A stretch of 6,201 bases of DNA from positions 1 through 6,201 of the forward strand of contig DJPO01000105.1 in NCBI GenBank assembly GCA_002437405.1. Direction: 5' to 3'. Below the pieces are notes generated by a model, which saw only the letters and a program-made list of their open reading frames with translations, did no database searches and was not told the DNA's origin. This document shows positions 1-5,220 of this stretch, piece after piece. The translations under genes and the position numbers were made by a program. Each line of letters starts with the position of its first letter. The first letter of the stretch is position 1. This stretch comes from Opitutia bacterium UBA6410 (GTDB lineage Bacteria > Verrucomicrobiota > Verrucomicrobiia > Opitutales > Intestinicryptomonadaceae).

Positions 1-61
1 GTGAAACTATGAAAAACAAATTACAAAAAAATCGTTATTCCACTCTCTTTGGTGTTGACCC
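1..61 (-). mobile_element. Outer end of an ISL3-like insertion sequence, continuing left of the window
   Basis: Read on the minus strand from position 61, this begins GGGTCAACACC and matches the right window end (6141-6201, plus strand) at 55 of 61 positions, with mismatches at 35, 44-47 and 53. The outermost 23 bases (39-61) also recur exactly at 214-236, where they follow the stop codon of an ISL3-type transposase fragment, so they are the terminal inverted repeat. Past the inverted repeat this end differs from the transposase 3' end at 62-236. It is therefore the opposite, probably 5', end of the element. The transposase gene should lie outside the window. Family assignment rests on the neighbouring transposase fragment. 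Confidence 0.72.
39..61 (-). repeat. ISL3-like terminal inverted repeat, copy A
   Basis: These 23 bases are identical to 214-236 and partly conserved at the right window end (6141-6163, 18 of 23 matching). On the minus strand it begins GGGTCAACACCAAAG. It marks the end of the element that runs out of the left side of the window. Confidence 0.8.
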
Positions 62-211
62 ATAATCCGAATGTGGAGATTTACGAAAAACAACTCAATA
101 ACCGAAGGTTTCCACAGGAAAATGAAACTGATACAACGAATGGCTTACGGTTATAAAAACTTCCAAAATTACAGATTAAGGGTCTTGGTTCTATGTGGCG
201 TCTTTCATTAA
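62..211 (+). pseudogene. ISL3-family transposase, C-terminal remnant
   Basis: An open frame from the IS boundary at 62 to the TAA at 209-211 encodes about 49 residues, with an internal ATG at 71. The peptide contains MWRFTKNN, SITEGFHRKMKLIQRMAYGY and NFQNYRLRVLVLCG. I recognise this as the typical C-terminus of ISL3 (IS204/IS1001/IS1165) DDE transposases: the region after the last acidic residue, with the T-E-G-hydrophobic-H/N-x-K-M/I-K signature and the N-F-x-N-Y-R-L-R-V tail. Family members are about 400 residues or longer, so most of the gene is missing. The break coincides with the end of the left IS, which suggests insertion of that element into this older one or recombination between the two. 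It is not functional as a transposase. Confidence 0.85.
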
Positions 212-213
212 AA

Positions 214-236
214 TCCACTCTCTTTGGTGTTGACCC
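214..236 (-). repeat. ISL3-like terminal inverted repeat, copy B
   Basis: This is an exact 23-base copy of 39-61, starting two bases after the transposase-fragment stop codon. Its position just past a transposase 3' end identifies the repeat as an IS terminus. The bases beyond it (minus strand) are the T-run of a tRNA terminator. Confidence 0.8.
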
Positions 237-237
237 C

Positions 238-271
238 AAAAAAGCCGCAATCCCTTTGGATTTGCGGCTTT
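238..271 (-). terminator. Intrinsic terminator of tRNA-Pro(UGG)
   Basis: On the minus strand, AGCCGCAAATCC pairs with GGATTGCGGCT around an AAAG loop with one bulged A, followed by six T residues. It starts about nine bases past the tRNA 3' end. The IS remnant begins immediately after the T-run. Confidence 0.85.
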
Positions 272-279
272 CGTTTTTG

Positions 280-354
<75 letters not shown>

Positions 355-366
355 AGGTTTATCCGC

Positions 367-398
367 GCAATACTTGGCTATCGCTCGGGGCCTGTCAA
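367..398 (-). promoter_or_regulatory. Possible promoter of tRNA-Pro(UGG)
   Basis: A perfect TTGACA (-35, minus strand, 393-398) lies upstream of the tRNA. The -10 is poor: AAGTAT at 17-base spacing or TATTGC (367-372) at 20-base spacing. Either would start transcription a few bases before the mature tRNA 5' end. In the decayed copy (about 1681-1712) the equivalent bases read TGGACA and TATAGT. Confidence 0.35.
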
Positions 399-507
399 TA
401 TTAAACACAAAAAAGCACTTACAAAAATCTTCACCCTCGAATACTATCCTAAAGCTTGCCAACTGGAAATCTGCAATATCAATATAGTTTAAAGTTAACG
501 CGTTAGA

Positions 508-531
508 TGTAAAAGAAATGTAAAAGGATTT
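508..531 (+). repeat. R repeat, copy 1 (with a Cys-rich reading frame)
   Basis: This 24-base block is identical to 1457-1480. It contains TGTAAAAG twice at an 11-base period. Weaker similarity continues downstream to a tail near 591-607 (consensus AAAnCCATAnAAG), a tail also found at 1508-1524 and 1722-1737. In this copy the frame starting at 508 stays open to TAA at 571-573. It encodes a short tail with cysteines spaced C-x7-C-x3-C-x7-C, but there is no start codon because an in-frame TAA lies at 496-498. It may be the 3' remnant of a small gene or a regulatory repeat. I cannot tell which. Confidence 0.6.
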
Positions 532-624
532 TGTGAAAAATGGTGCAAAAATCACAATGCTAAAGAATGCTAAAATACCAACCAAGCCAAAGCCATATAA
601 GAACGCTGCAAGACCCGAATATAA

Positions 625-888
625 ATGGATTGTACATTATCCAAGATTTCGTTTTATGAATCAGTTCCCGCGCTTGACCAAAAGTTTTCCCCTGTAGATG
701 CTACTGGCGTTGAGTCGGAGATAATCAATTCCGCATCAACTCCAAATATCACATTATGGAAGAAGATTGTGGCAGGCACAGCAACGCCCGAAGAAATAGG
801 AGGAATCAACGGAATCACGCCTGATAGCTATATGTTGATTGAGGACGCAGCACTGGAACGATGGAACGGAATCTTTAAAAAACTTTGA
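625..888 (+). CDS. Hypothetical 87-residue protein
   Basis: I do not recognise a family. The ATG at 625 directly follows an in-frame TAA (622-624), so the frame cannot extend upstream, and no clear Shine-Dalgarno is visible. The protein is soluble-looking, with no signal peptide or membrane segment. The N-terminal part has FYESV-x3-LDQ-x3-SPVD. The C-terminal half (LWKKIVAGTATPEEI, GITPDSYMLIEDAALERW) looks like a compact helical domain. A well-formed terminator at 941-984 supports transcription in this direction. The FYESV...DQ...PVD block recurs in a decayed copy at about 1815-1880, so the gene belongs to a duplicated unit. It may itself be the 3' part of a longer ancestral gene. Base composition is AT-rich like the surrounding accessory DNA. 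Confidence 0.55.
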   Translation: MDCTLSKISFYESVPALDQKFSPVDATGVESEIINSASTPNITLWKKIVAGTATPEEIGGINGITPDSYMLIEDAALERWNGIFKKL

Positions 889-940
889 AATACATCAAGT
901 GTACATAACAGATTCGTAAGCTTTCCCCATAAACAAACCA

Positions 941-984
941 ATAAACCCTTGTTAGTGTTTTGCTATCAAGGGTTTATCTTTTTT
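941..984 (+). terminator. Intrinsic terminator after the 87-residue ORF
   Basis: A perfect 11-bp stem, ATAAACCCTTG (941-951) with CAAGGGTTTAT (967-977), encloses a 15-base loop that can pair further inside. It is followed by CTTTTTT. It lies about 50 bases after the stop codon at 888. Confidence 0.85.
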
Positions 985-1327
985 AATCGTCCCTGTCCGA
1001 TTCAAAGCACCAACAGACGAAAACCAACATCGCCAAAATAATAATAATGTCAATAATATCGCCCATTACATTTTAGTTTTTCTTAACTCTTCAGCTTGTC
1101 AACGGATTTTTTCCAAGAGAGGGTAAAAAATCTCTAGAGGCAATTTTTTCCTTGACCTAATGCGCGTCTTTTCTTCGGACTATCTAACGCAAAACCCGAC
1201 TGAATCAATACTATTTTTAGTAGAGATTCTATTTTTTGTCCGTTTTGGTTGTATCAAAAAAAAGTGAACATAGAACACAGAAAAAACTTGTCAGTAAAAA
1301 TAAAAAAGTATATTTGCGCTCGTGTAG
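985..1327. other. AT-rich stretch without a supported gene
   Basis: No ORF with a credible start, family resemblance or ribosome binding site was found on either strand. The only open frame of note is a 35-codon ATG frame at 1160-1267 with a hydrophobic middle and no ribosome binding site. Long A and T runs and short imperfect hairpins are present, but none forms a convincing terminator or structured RNA by eye. It is probably decayed accessory DNA. Confidence 0.6.
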
Positions 1328-1486
1328 ATGTTTTATAAAATAACGTCAACAGAAAAAAGAAAAGGGATAAAAATCTTGCAAAAACGAAAAATTCTGCACG
1401 ATGCAAAACCGAAACTTTTAGAGGAAGTCCAACGCAAAACTTTTACGCCCAAAAAGTGTAAAAGAAATGTAAAAGGATTTCGCTAA
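1328..1486 (+). CDS. Possible small basic protein (52 residues), doubtful
   Basis: An ATG frame of 52 codons ends at TAA 1484-1486. The product would be strongly basic (starts MFYKITSTEKRKGIKILQ, ends CKRNVKGFR), with no membrane segment and no recognised domain. Its last codons lie in the R repeat (1457-1480). Relative to R copy 1, the frame here is closed early by a Glu-to-stop change (GAA to TAA), so it could be a truncated relative of the Cys-rich frame at 508-573. No good ribosome binding site precedes the ATG. It may be chance in A-rich DNA, where lysine codons are frequent. Confidence 0.25.
   Translation: MFYKITSTEKRKGIKILQKRKILHDAKPKLLEEVQRKTFTPKKCKRNVKGFR
1457..1480 (+). repeat. R repeat, copy 2
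   Basis: This is an exact 24-base copy of 508-531, with weaker similarity downstream: AAAAAT and CAAAATCAC blocks, then a CCATATAAG tail at 1508-1524. About 30 bases present in copy 1 are missing between these blocks. The region 1487-1628 that follows shows no gene. Confidence 0.6.
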
Positions 1487-1628
1487 AAATAACCCAAAAT
1501 CACTAACAAAATCCATATAAGCAAAAACATTTTATATTTTTTACTATGAGGATTGTTTTTTTGTAAGTGCTTTAAGATAAACTAAAAGGGAAAACGTCTT
1601 TTAGAATGTCAGTGCTCGATATTTAAGC

Positions 1629-1720
1629 TCCCAAACCAGATGTACTAGCCAGACTGCGCTACCGCTTGAAGTTTATCCGTACTATATTTGGGTATCCCCC
1701 AAGGCTTGTCCATACCAAAC
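1629..1720 (-). pseudogene. Decayed 5' half of tRNA-Pro plus its upstream flank
   Basis: Ungapped similarity to 315-406 runs at a constant offset of 1314 bases. By my count 37 of 40 tRNA positions and 37 of 51 upstream-flank positions match, and most differences are transitions. Similarity begins at the first base of the block matching the anticodon loop (TCCCAAA on the plus strand). The 3' half of the tRNA (anticodon 3' stem, T arm, 3' acceptor strand) is absent, so no functional tRNA can form. Changes also hit the acceptor stem and D arm. It is either the edge of a tandem duplication or the displaced half left by insertion at the anticodon loop. Confidence 0.8.
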
Positions 1721-1910
1721 CAAATCCATAAAAGAACACAAGTTTTTATCGGCATTGGATGCACCCACGCCGCTGATAAACCAAACAGCGCATTATTGGC
1801 AGCCAATATTCAGCGCATACGGGATTCCGTTTTATGAATCGGTCAATCTGTTTGACCAAAACATTTATCCTGTTGATTTATTTGTTTATGCTAAAAATGT
1901 TACTCTTTAA
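1721..1910 (+). pseudogene. Decayed paralogue of the 87-residue ORF
   Basis: The frame ending at TAA 1908-1910 encodes GIPFYESV-x3-FDQ-x3-YPVDLF, matching FYESV...DQ...PVD of the ORF at 625. At DNA level, 17 of 18 bases match around GATTYCGTTTTATGAATC. The frame has no in-frame ATG (a TTG lies at 1755) and it stops soon after the shared block, so most of the partner's C-terminus is missing. It follows the tRNA fragment and an R-tail sequence (1722-1737). This is the same order as tRNA, R and ORF at 315-888. The last bases overlap the end of the opposite-strand gene at 1900. Confidence 0.55.
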
Positions 1911-2220
1911 ACGCACCGTTTACTCTGTTCTTCAGGGCTTCCGCTATCAACTTGGCTTTCTCTTCTCTACATTTGGCTAATTCGGCCTTTGCATTCTCTT
2001 CTTCTTTCATTGTCATTATCAATTCGTTGATTGGTTTTTTTATCCGTTCCAACTCTTCGGCTACTTCGACTACATAACGTCTTAACTCAAGCTCGTTATT
2101 TTCTACGGCATCAAGTAGGGTATATAATTCAGCCTTAGCCTTCTTCAGCTTTGCATTTAGTTTGTTCTCCCACCAAGCGAGATAAAAAAGAAAAGCTACT
2201 CCTGCAAATAAATAAATCAT
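1900..2220 (-). CDS. Small membrane-anchored coiled-coil protein, hypothetical
   Basis: This 106-residue protein has one N-terminal hydrophobic segment (about residues 2-17, IYLFAGVAFLFYLAW). A long charged helix rich in Lys, Glu, Leu and Ala follows (about 18-100) with heptad-like spacing, typical of a coiled coil. The positive cluster just after the membrane segment (KLNAKLKKAK) suggests the coiled coil is cytoplasmic. AAGGT, nine bases before the ATG, is a plausible ribosome binding site. I do not recognise a family. Phage spanin-like or cell-envelope scaffold roles are imaginable but unsupported. It lies in AT-rich accessory DNA and runs tail to tail into the decayed ORF ending at 1910. 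No terminator is evident downstream. Confidence 0.6.
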   Translation of the reverse strand: MIYLFAGVAFLFYLAWWENKLNAKLKKAKAELYTLLDAVENNELELRRYVVEVAEELERIKKPINELIMTMKEEENAKAELAKCREEKAKLIAEALKNRVNGAFKE

Positions 2221-2379
2221 ATTTGTAGTACCTTGTATTAAAATTTCAAATAATCAAGAAAATATGAAAATATCGGTAATTTTTATGTTTTTATCATTCA
2301 AACAAAAGTACGCCAAATAGATCTATGAAAATAAATCAAAACAAAATCGCTATCACGCAACTTATTGGAGTGTCTTTTT

Positions 2380-2426
2380 TTTTATGGCAAAACAAAACCC
2401 GCTCCGTTTTGGCGGAAGCGGGGTTT
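2380..2426 (-). terminator. Intrinsic terminator of the FKBP gene
   Basis: On the minus strand, AAACCCCGCTTCCG can pair with CGGAGCGGGTTTT (one to two bulges) around CCAAAA. A T-rich tract (TTTTGTTTTG) follows. It begins about 19 bases after the stop codon of the isomerase gene. Confidence 0.75.
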
Positions 2427-2444
2427 GTCGTAGAAATTGGCTGC

Positions 2445-3149
2445 TTATTGTTGCGCCGCGCCTGCGGGATCGACATCGACCATTTCGACGTCGAAAATGA
2501 GCGTCGAGTTCGGCGGGATTCCGGGGATAGACTGGTTGCCGTAGCCGAGCTTTGCGGGAATGTAGAGCTTTGCCTTGCCGCCCTTGCCGATTCTCTGCAA
2601 GCCTTCCTTGAAACCAGGGATTACCCTTGCGAGGTTGAATTCCGCGGGTTTGCCGCCGTGCTTGTCGGTGCTGTCGAATACTGTGCCGTCGATGAGTTTG
2701 CCCTCGTATTTGACGACGACGTTCGAGTTTTCGGACGGAAGTTTTGCGTCGCCCTTTTCGATGATTTCAAACGCCAAGCCCGTGGGGGATTTCTGGACGT
2801 TTTTGTTTTTTTCGAGTTCCTTCCAGAATTCCGCCGCCTGCGCGTTCGCCTTTTCGGCGGCTTTAGCCGCGTTGGCTTCGGCGCGCGCCCTCAAAAATTC
2901 AAAGGCTTTCTGACCAGACTGCAATGCGCTGTCGGGTACTTTTTTGGTTTCGTTTACGGTTTTCATACCTTCGACGAATGCGTTGAATTCTTCGGGGGTG
3001 AATTCGAGTTCGAGCAAGCCGTTGCGTTCGAACATAATCATTCCGAAGGTCTTGATGTAGTCCTCTTTTGTTTCTGCCATAGATATTGTCGCCGATGCGA
3101 GCGCAAAGAGCCCCGCGACGGCCGCCGTTATTGTTTTTCTTGTGTTCAT
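2445..3149 (-). CDS. Exported FKBP-type peptidyl-prolyl cis-trans isomerase (Mip/FkpA-like)
   Basis: This folding factor catalyses cis-trans isomerisation of Xaa-Pro bonds, presumably in the periplasm. Residues 1-25 are a signal peptide (MNTRK, hydrophobic core, SMA before ETKED). Residues about 27-80 resemble the FKBP N-terminal helical dimerisation region. An Ala/Lys/Glu-rich helix (about 80-115) links it to the C-terminal FKBP domain (about 139-226). Active-site positions are visible: Tyr148 (VKYEG), Phe158-Asp159 (VFDST), Val176-Ile177 (VIPGF), Tyr203 (GYGN) and Phe219 (LIFDV). The usual floor tryptophan after V-I-x-G is Phe180, a conservative change. At 234 residues, the length is normal for Mip-like proteins. 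No strong Shine-Dalgarno precedes the ATG. The gene has its own terminator and is divergent from the acylphosphatase operon, so it is probably monocistronic. Confidence 0.93.
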   Translation of the reverse strand: MNTRKTITAAVAGLFALASATISMAETKEDYIKTFGMIMFERNGLLELEFTPEEFNAFVEGMKTVNETKKVPDSALQSGQKAFEFLRARAEANAAKAAEKANAQAAEFWKELEKNKNVQKSPTGLAFEIIEKGDAKLPSENSNVVVKYEGKLIDGTVFDSTDKHGGKPAEFNLARVIPGFKEGLQRIGKGGKAKLYIPAKLGYGNQSIPGIPPNSTLIFDVEMVDVDPAGAAQQ

Positions 3150-3194
3150 ATTTTTATCTTAAATGTTTTCGAGTCGGTTTTATTGCTCGACCCT

Positions 3195-3224
3195 AAAATA
3201 ACCACATCTGTTCCGAAATTTCAA
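3195..3224 (-). promoter_or_regulatory. Candidate sigma-70 promoter of the FKBP gene
   Basis: On the minus strand, TTGAAA (3219-3224) and TATTTT (3195-3200) are separated by 18 bases, 45 bases before the start codon. The -35 is a 5 of 6 match and the -10 a 4 of 6 match to consensus. Confidence 0.45.
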
Positions 3225-3233
3225 TTTTAAAAC

Positions 3234-3273
3234 TTCGCCGTGTGCGAAACTTTTTATCGGCGGATTTGTCCGC
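3234..3273. promoter_or_regulatory. Two adjacent inverted repeats in the divergent intergenic region
   Basis: TTCGC/GCGAA with a 5-base spacer (3234-3248) and GCGGA/TCCGC with a 4-base spacer (3260-3273) lie between the divergent FKBP and acylphosphatase genes. They could be operator half-sites or RNA hairpins in the 5' leader of the plus-strand operon. The first is followed by five T residues but its stem is too short for a confident terminator. Confidence 0.3.
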
Positions 3274-3325
3274 AAAGTTTAACTTATTTGTTGCCCGCCG
3301 CATTTTTGGCGTATAGAGAGGGTGT

Positions 3326-3607
3326 ATGAATTTTCAAAATTACAGATTGCAGGTTTGGTTTTCGGGGCACGTCCAGGGCGTTGGGTTCCGCTGGAAGACC
3401 GCCGAGCTCGCCAAGGGCTACGACGTTTGCGGGTTTGTCGAGAACCTCGACGACGGGCGCGTAAGGCTCTGCGTGAAGGGCGATAGGGGGCAGATACGCG
3501 AGTTCGTGGACGAGCTTTCGCGCGTAATGGCGGATTTCATTCGCTCGAAGCAGGAGCTCGAGGATTCCTGCGAAGACAAATATTGCGGATTCAAAATCAA
3601 ATTGTGA
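3326..3607 (+). CDS. acyP: Acylphosphatase
   Basis: Acylphosphatase hydrolyses the carboxyl-phosphate bond of acyl phosphates in the cytoplasm. The 93-residue length is typical. The signature GHVQGVGFR (residues 14-22) carries the catalytic Arg22 and the phosphate-binding loop. VENLDDGRV (38-46) contains the catalytic Asn40. The C-terminal KYCGFKIKL fits the final strand. AGAGG upstream is a reasonable ribosome binding site for the ATG. The first few residues (MNFQN) extend slightly before the usual Y-R-x-x-V strand. It is the first gene of the plus-strand operon, with only 4 bases to the ABC ATPase. A functional link between acylphosphatase and the transporter is not evident. Co-transcription may be incidental. 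Confidence 0.93.
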   Translation: MNFQNYRLQVWFSGHVQGVGFRWKTAELAKGYDVCGFVENLDDGRVRLCVKGDRGQIREFVDELSRVMADFIRSKQELEDSCEDKYCGFKIKL

Positions 3608-3611
3608 GAGT

Positions 3612-4439
3612 ATGTCGGACGCCGTCGAAGTCAGGAATTTGAAAAAATACTACCGCAGCGGGATACGCTCGCGCAAGGTTGTCGCGCTCGACGGGGCGTC
3701 GTTTTCGGTGCGCCGCGGCGAGATTTTCGGGCTGCTTGGCGCGAACGGCGCGGGCAAGAGCACGACGATAAAAATCATAACGGGGCTTATGCGCCCGAGC
3801 GCGGGGGAGTGCCTGATTTTCGGGGAAAAAATCTCGAAGTCGGTGAAATCGCGCATCGGATATTTGCCCGAGTCGCCGTATTTCCACAAGTTTTTGACGG
3901 GTTTCGGGCTTGTCGTTTTCTACGCGCGGCTTTGCGGAATGTCCGACGGACAGGCGAAGGCGGCGGCGATGAAGGCGTTGAACCTCGTCGGGCTCGACGA
4001 TGCCGCGGACAGGCCGATTGCGCTTTATTCGAAGGGAATGACCCAGCGCGCGGGGCTTGCGCAGGCGATAGTCCACAATCCCGATTTGCTCGTTTTGGAC
4101 GAACCCGCGTCGGGGCTCGACCCGATGGGTGCGGACGATTTCTGCAAGATTGTTTTGCGCCTGAAATCCGAGGGCAAAACCATATTGCTGTCCTCGCACC
4201 TGCTCGGCGAAGTGGAGCGGATTTGCGACAGAATCGCGGTAATCTCGGGCGGCGTCGTCGCGGCGGAGGGGAATATGGGCAAAATGCTTGAAATCGACGG
4301 CAGGTACGACCTCTCGTTTTCCTCCGATTCCCCCGAATCCGTGCGGCGCGCGGCGGAGTCGGCTGGCGCGAAGGACGTCGGGTTGTCGCGCGCGAAAATG
4401 GGCTTGGACGAATTTTTCAGAAGGATTTATTCGAAATGA
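3612..4439 (+). CDS. ABC transporter ATP-binding protein (ABC-2 type exporter)
   Basis: This 275-residue cytoplasmic ATPase would power the permease encoded next. The motifs are complete: Walker A GANGAGKST (43-51), Q-loop region GYLPE (83-87) with Glu in place of Gln, as is common in this subfamily, signature YSKGMTQR (139-146), Walker B LLVLDEP (159-165), D-loop SGLD (167-170) and H-loop His196 (SSHLL). The roughly 55 residues after about 220 form a small C-terminal domain. The overall style (RxGEIFGLLGANGAGKSTT) matches the CcmA/NatA-type group that pairs with ABC-2 permeases. The start is 4 bases after the acylphosphatase stop, and the stop overlaps the permease start in ATGA. Substrate cannot be inferred. 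Confidence 0.95.
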   Translation: MSDAVEVRNLKKYYRSGIRSRKVVALDGASFSVRRGEIFGLLGANGAGKSTTIKIITGLMRPSAGECLIFGEKISKSVKSRIGYLPESPYFHKFLTGFGLVVFYARLCGMSDGQAKAAAMKALNLVGLDDAADRPIALYSKGMTQRAGLAQAIVHNPDLLVLDEPASGLDPMGADDFCKIVLRLKSEGKTILLSSHLLGEVERICDRIAVISGGVVAAEGNMGKMLEIDGRYDLSFSSDSPESVRRAAESAGAKDVGLSRAKMGLDEFFRRIYSK

Positions 4440-5215
4440 GAAACGCATATATCATTGCGGCAAACACTCTCCGCGAGGCGTTAGGACAAAAGCTGATTCT
4501 GCTTTTCGCGCTTGTTGCCGTCGCGCTTGTCGGGGCGTCTAACTACTTTTTGAAGCTCGACTTGGGGCACGAAAAAGTGAAATTCGTCTTCGATTTCACC
4601 TCTGGCGCGCTCGGGTTTTTCGGCACGCTCATTGCGGTGGTTTCGACGAGTCAGGTCTTCCGCGCCGAGTTCGAAAACCGCACGATAATTACGATGATGT
4701 CAAAGCCCGTGGGGTTTGCCGAATTCGTGTCGGGAAAGGTTTTCGGGGTTTTTGCGGTGCTCGCGATTTTTTGCGCCGTGATTGCCTGCGCGGGCGCGGG
4801 TATGATTGCGCTCGTGCAGTCGGCGGGCGGCGGAGCGGCCGAGGCTTCGGCGGACTACGCGGGCATTGCGGTGTTCGCCGCAGTGCAGTGGGCGAAGCTT
4901 TGCACGGTTGCGGCGATTGCCGCGTTTATCGCTTCGGCGTCGGAGTCGCTTTTATTTTCAATCGTGATGTCGTTTGCGGTCGTTGTGGCGTGCTCGATGG
5001 AGTCGGCGGGGAGGGCTCTCGGCGTCGCGTCGAATTGGGCGTCGGAGACCGCCGCGCTGATTTTCCCGAACTTTGCGGTGTTCGCGGCTTCCGAGTCGTT
5101 CGCGTTCGACGGGGTCGATTTCCCCGCGGCGGGGGCGGCGTTTTTGTACGCGGCGGTTTATATAATTGTCTGTATCGCGCTCGCGTCGTGGATTTTTTCA
5201 AAGAGGGAACTTTGA
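4436..5215 (+). CDS. ABC-2 type transporter permease
   Basis: This 259-residue inner-membrane partner of the preceding ATPase shares a 4-base ATGA overlap with it, indicating translational coupling. Hydrophobic segments lie at about residues 19-36, 55-72, 103-128, 142-167, 170-187 and 232-252, consistent with six membrane spans. A cytoplasmic loop with FENRTIITMMSKPV (79-92), then FVSGK, is characteristic of ABC-2/NatB-like permeases (typical pattern: E-x-R-x-I-x-x-x-x-S-K-P, then a short gap to G-K), where it contacts the ATPase. The region 130-140 (GGGAAEASAD) is a low-complexity extracytoplasmic loop. The ABC ATPase plus one permease would work as a dimer of each. The transported substrate is unknown. 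Confidence 0.9.
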   Translation: MRNAYIIAANTLREALGQKLILLFALVAVALVGASNYFLKLDLGHEKVKFVFDFTSGALGFFGTLIAVVSTSQVFRAEFENRTIITMMSKPVGFAEFVSGKVFGVFAVLAIFCAVIACAGAGMIALVQSAGGGAAEASADYAGIAVFAAVQWAKLCTVAAIAAFIASASESLLFSIVMSFAVVVACSMESAGRALGVASNWASETAALIFPNFAVFAASESFAFDGVDFPAAGAAFLYAAVYIIVCIALASWIFSKREL

Positions 5216-5220
5216 TTGTT

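Larger units (their letters stand above)
62..236 (+). mobile_element. Right-end remnant of an older ISL3-like element
   Basis: This consists of the transposase 3' fragment (62-211) and, two bases after its stop codon, a 23-base terminal inverted repeat (214-236). The element ends at 236, directly against the T-run of the tRNA-Pro(UGG) terminator, which lies on the other strand. The opposite end is missing, so no target duplication can be tested inside the window. Confidence 0.75.

Noticed and set aside
412..427. Sixteen-base inverted match to 1558-1573 (AAGCACTTAC core)
   Set aside because: Half of it is A-run, the orientation is opposite to the other duplicated blocks, and no flanking similarity is visible. 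It is probably chance.
1160..1267. 35-codon ATG frame with a hydrophobic middle
   Set aside because: No ribosome binding site, very short, in AT-rich decayed DNA, and with no similar copy elsewhere in the window.
1419..1432. GAGGAAGTCC resembling the conserved GAGGAAAGTCC of RNase P RNA
   Set aside because: One base is missing and none of the other conserved RNase P elements or pairings are present nearby.
355..1628. Intact integrative element of about 1.3 kb with tRNA attachment sites
   Set aside because: No integrase or excision gene is present, and the duplicated block extends well outside the tRNA. Only remnants or a duplication can be supported.
2325..3230. Plus-strand 301-codon frame antisense to the FKBP gene
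   Set aside because: The opposite strand carries a complete FKBP with signal peptide and active site. The antisense peptide is Cys/Arg/Phe-rich, typical of a shadow frame.
3597..4448. Minus-strand 283-codon frame antisense to the ABC ATPase
   Set aside because: It is an Arg-rich shadow of a GC-rich gene with all ABC motifs intact on the plus strand.
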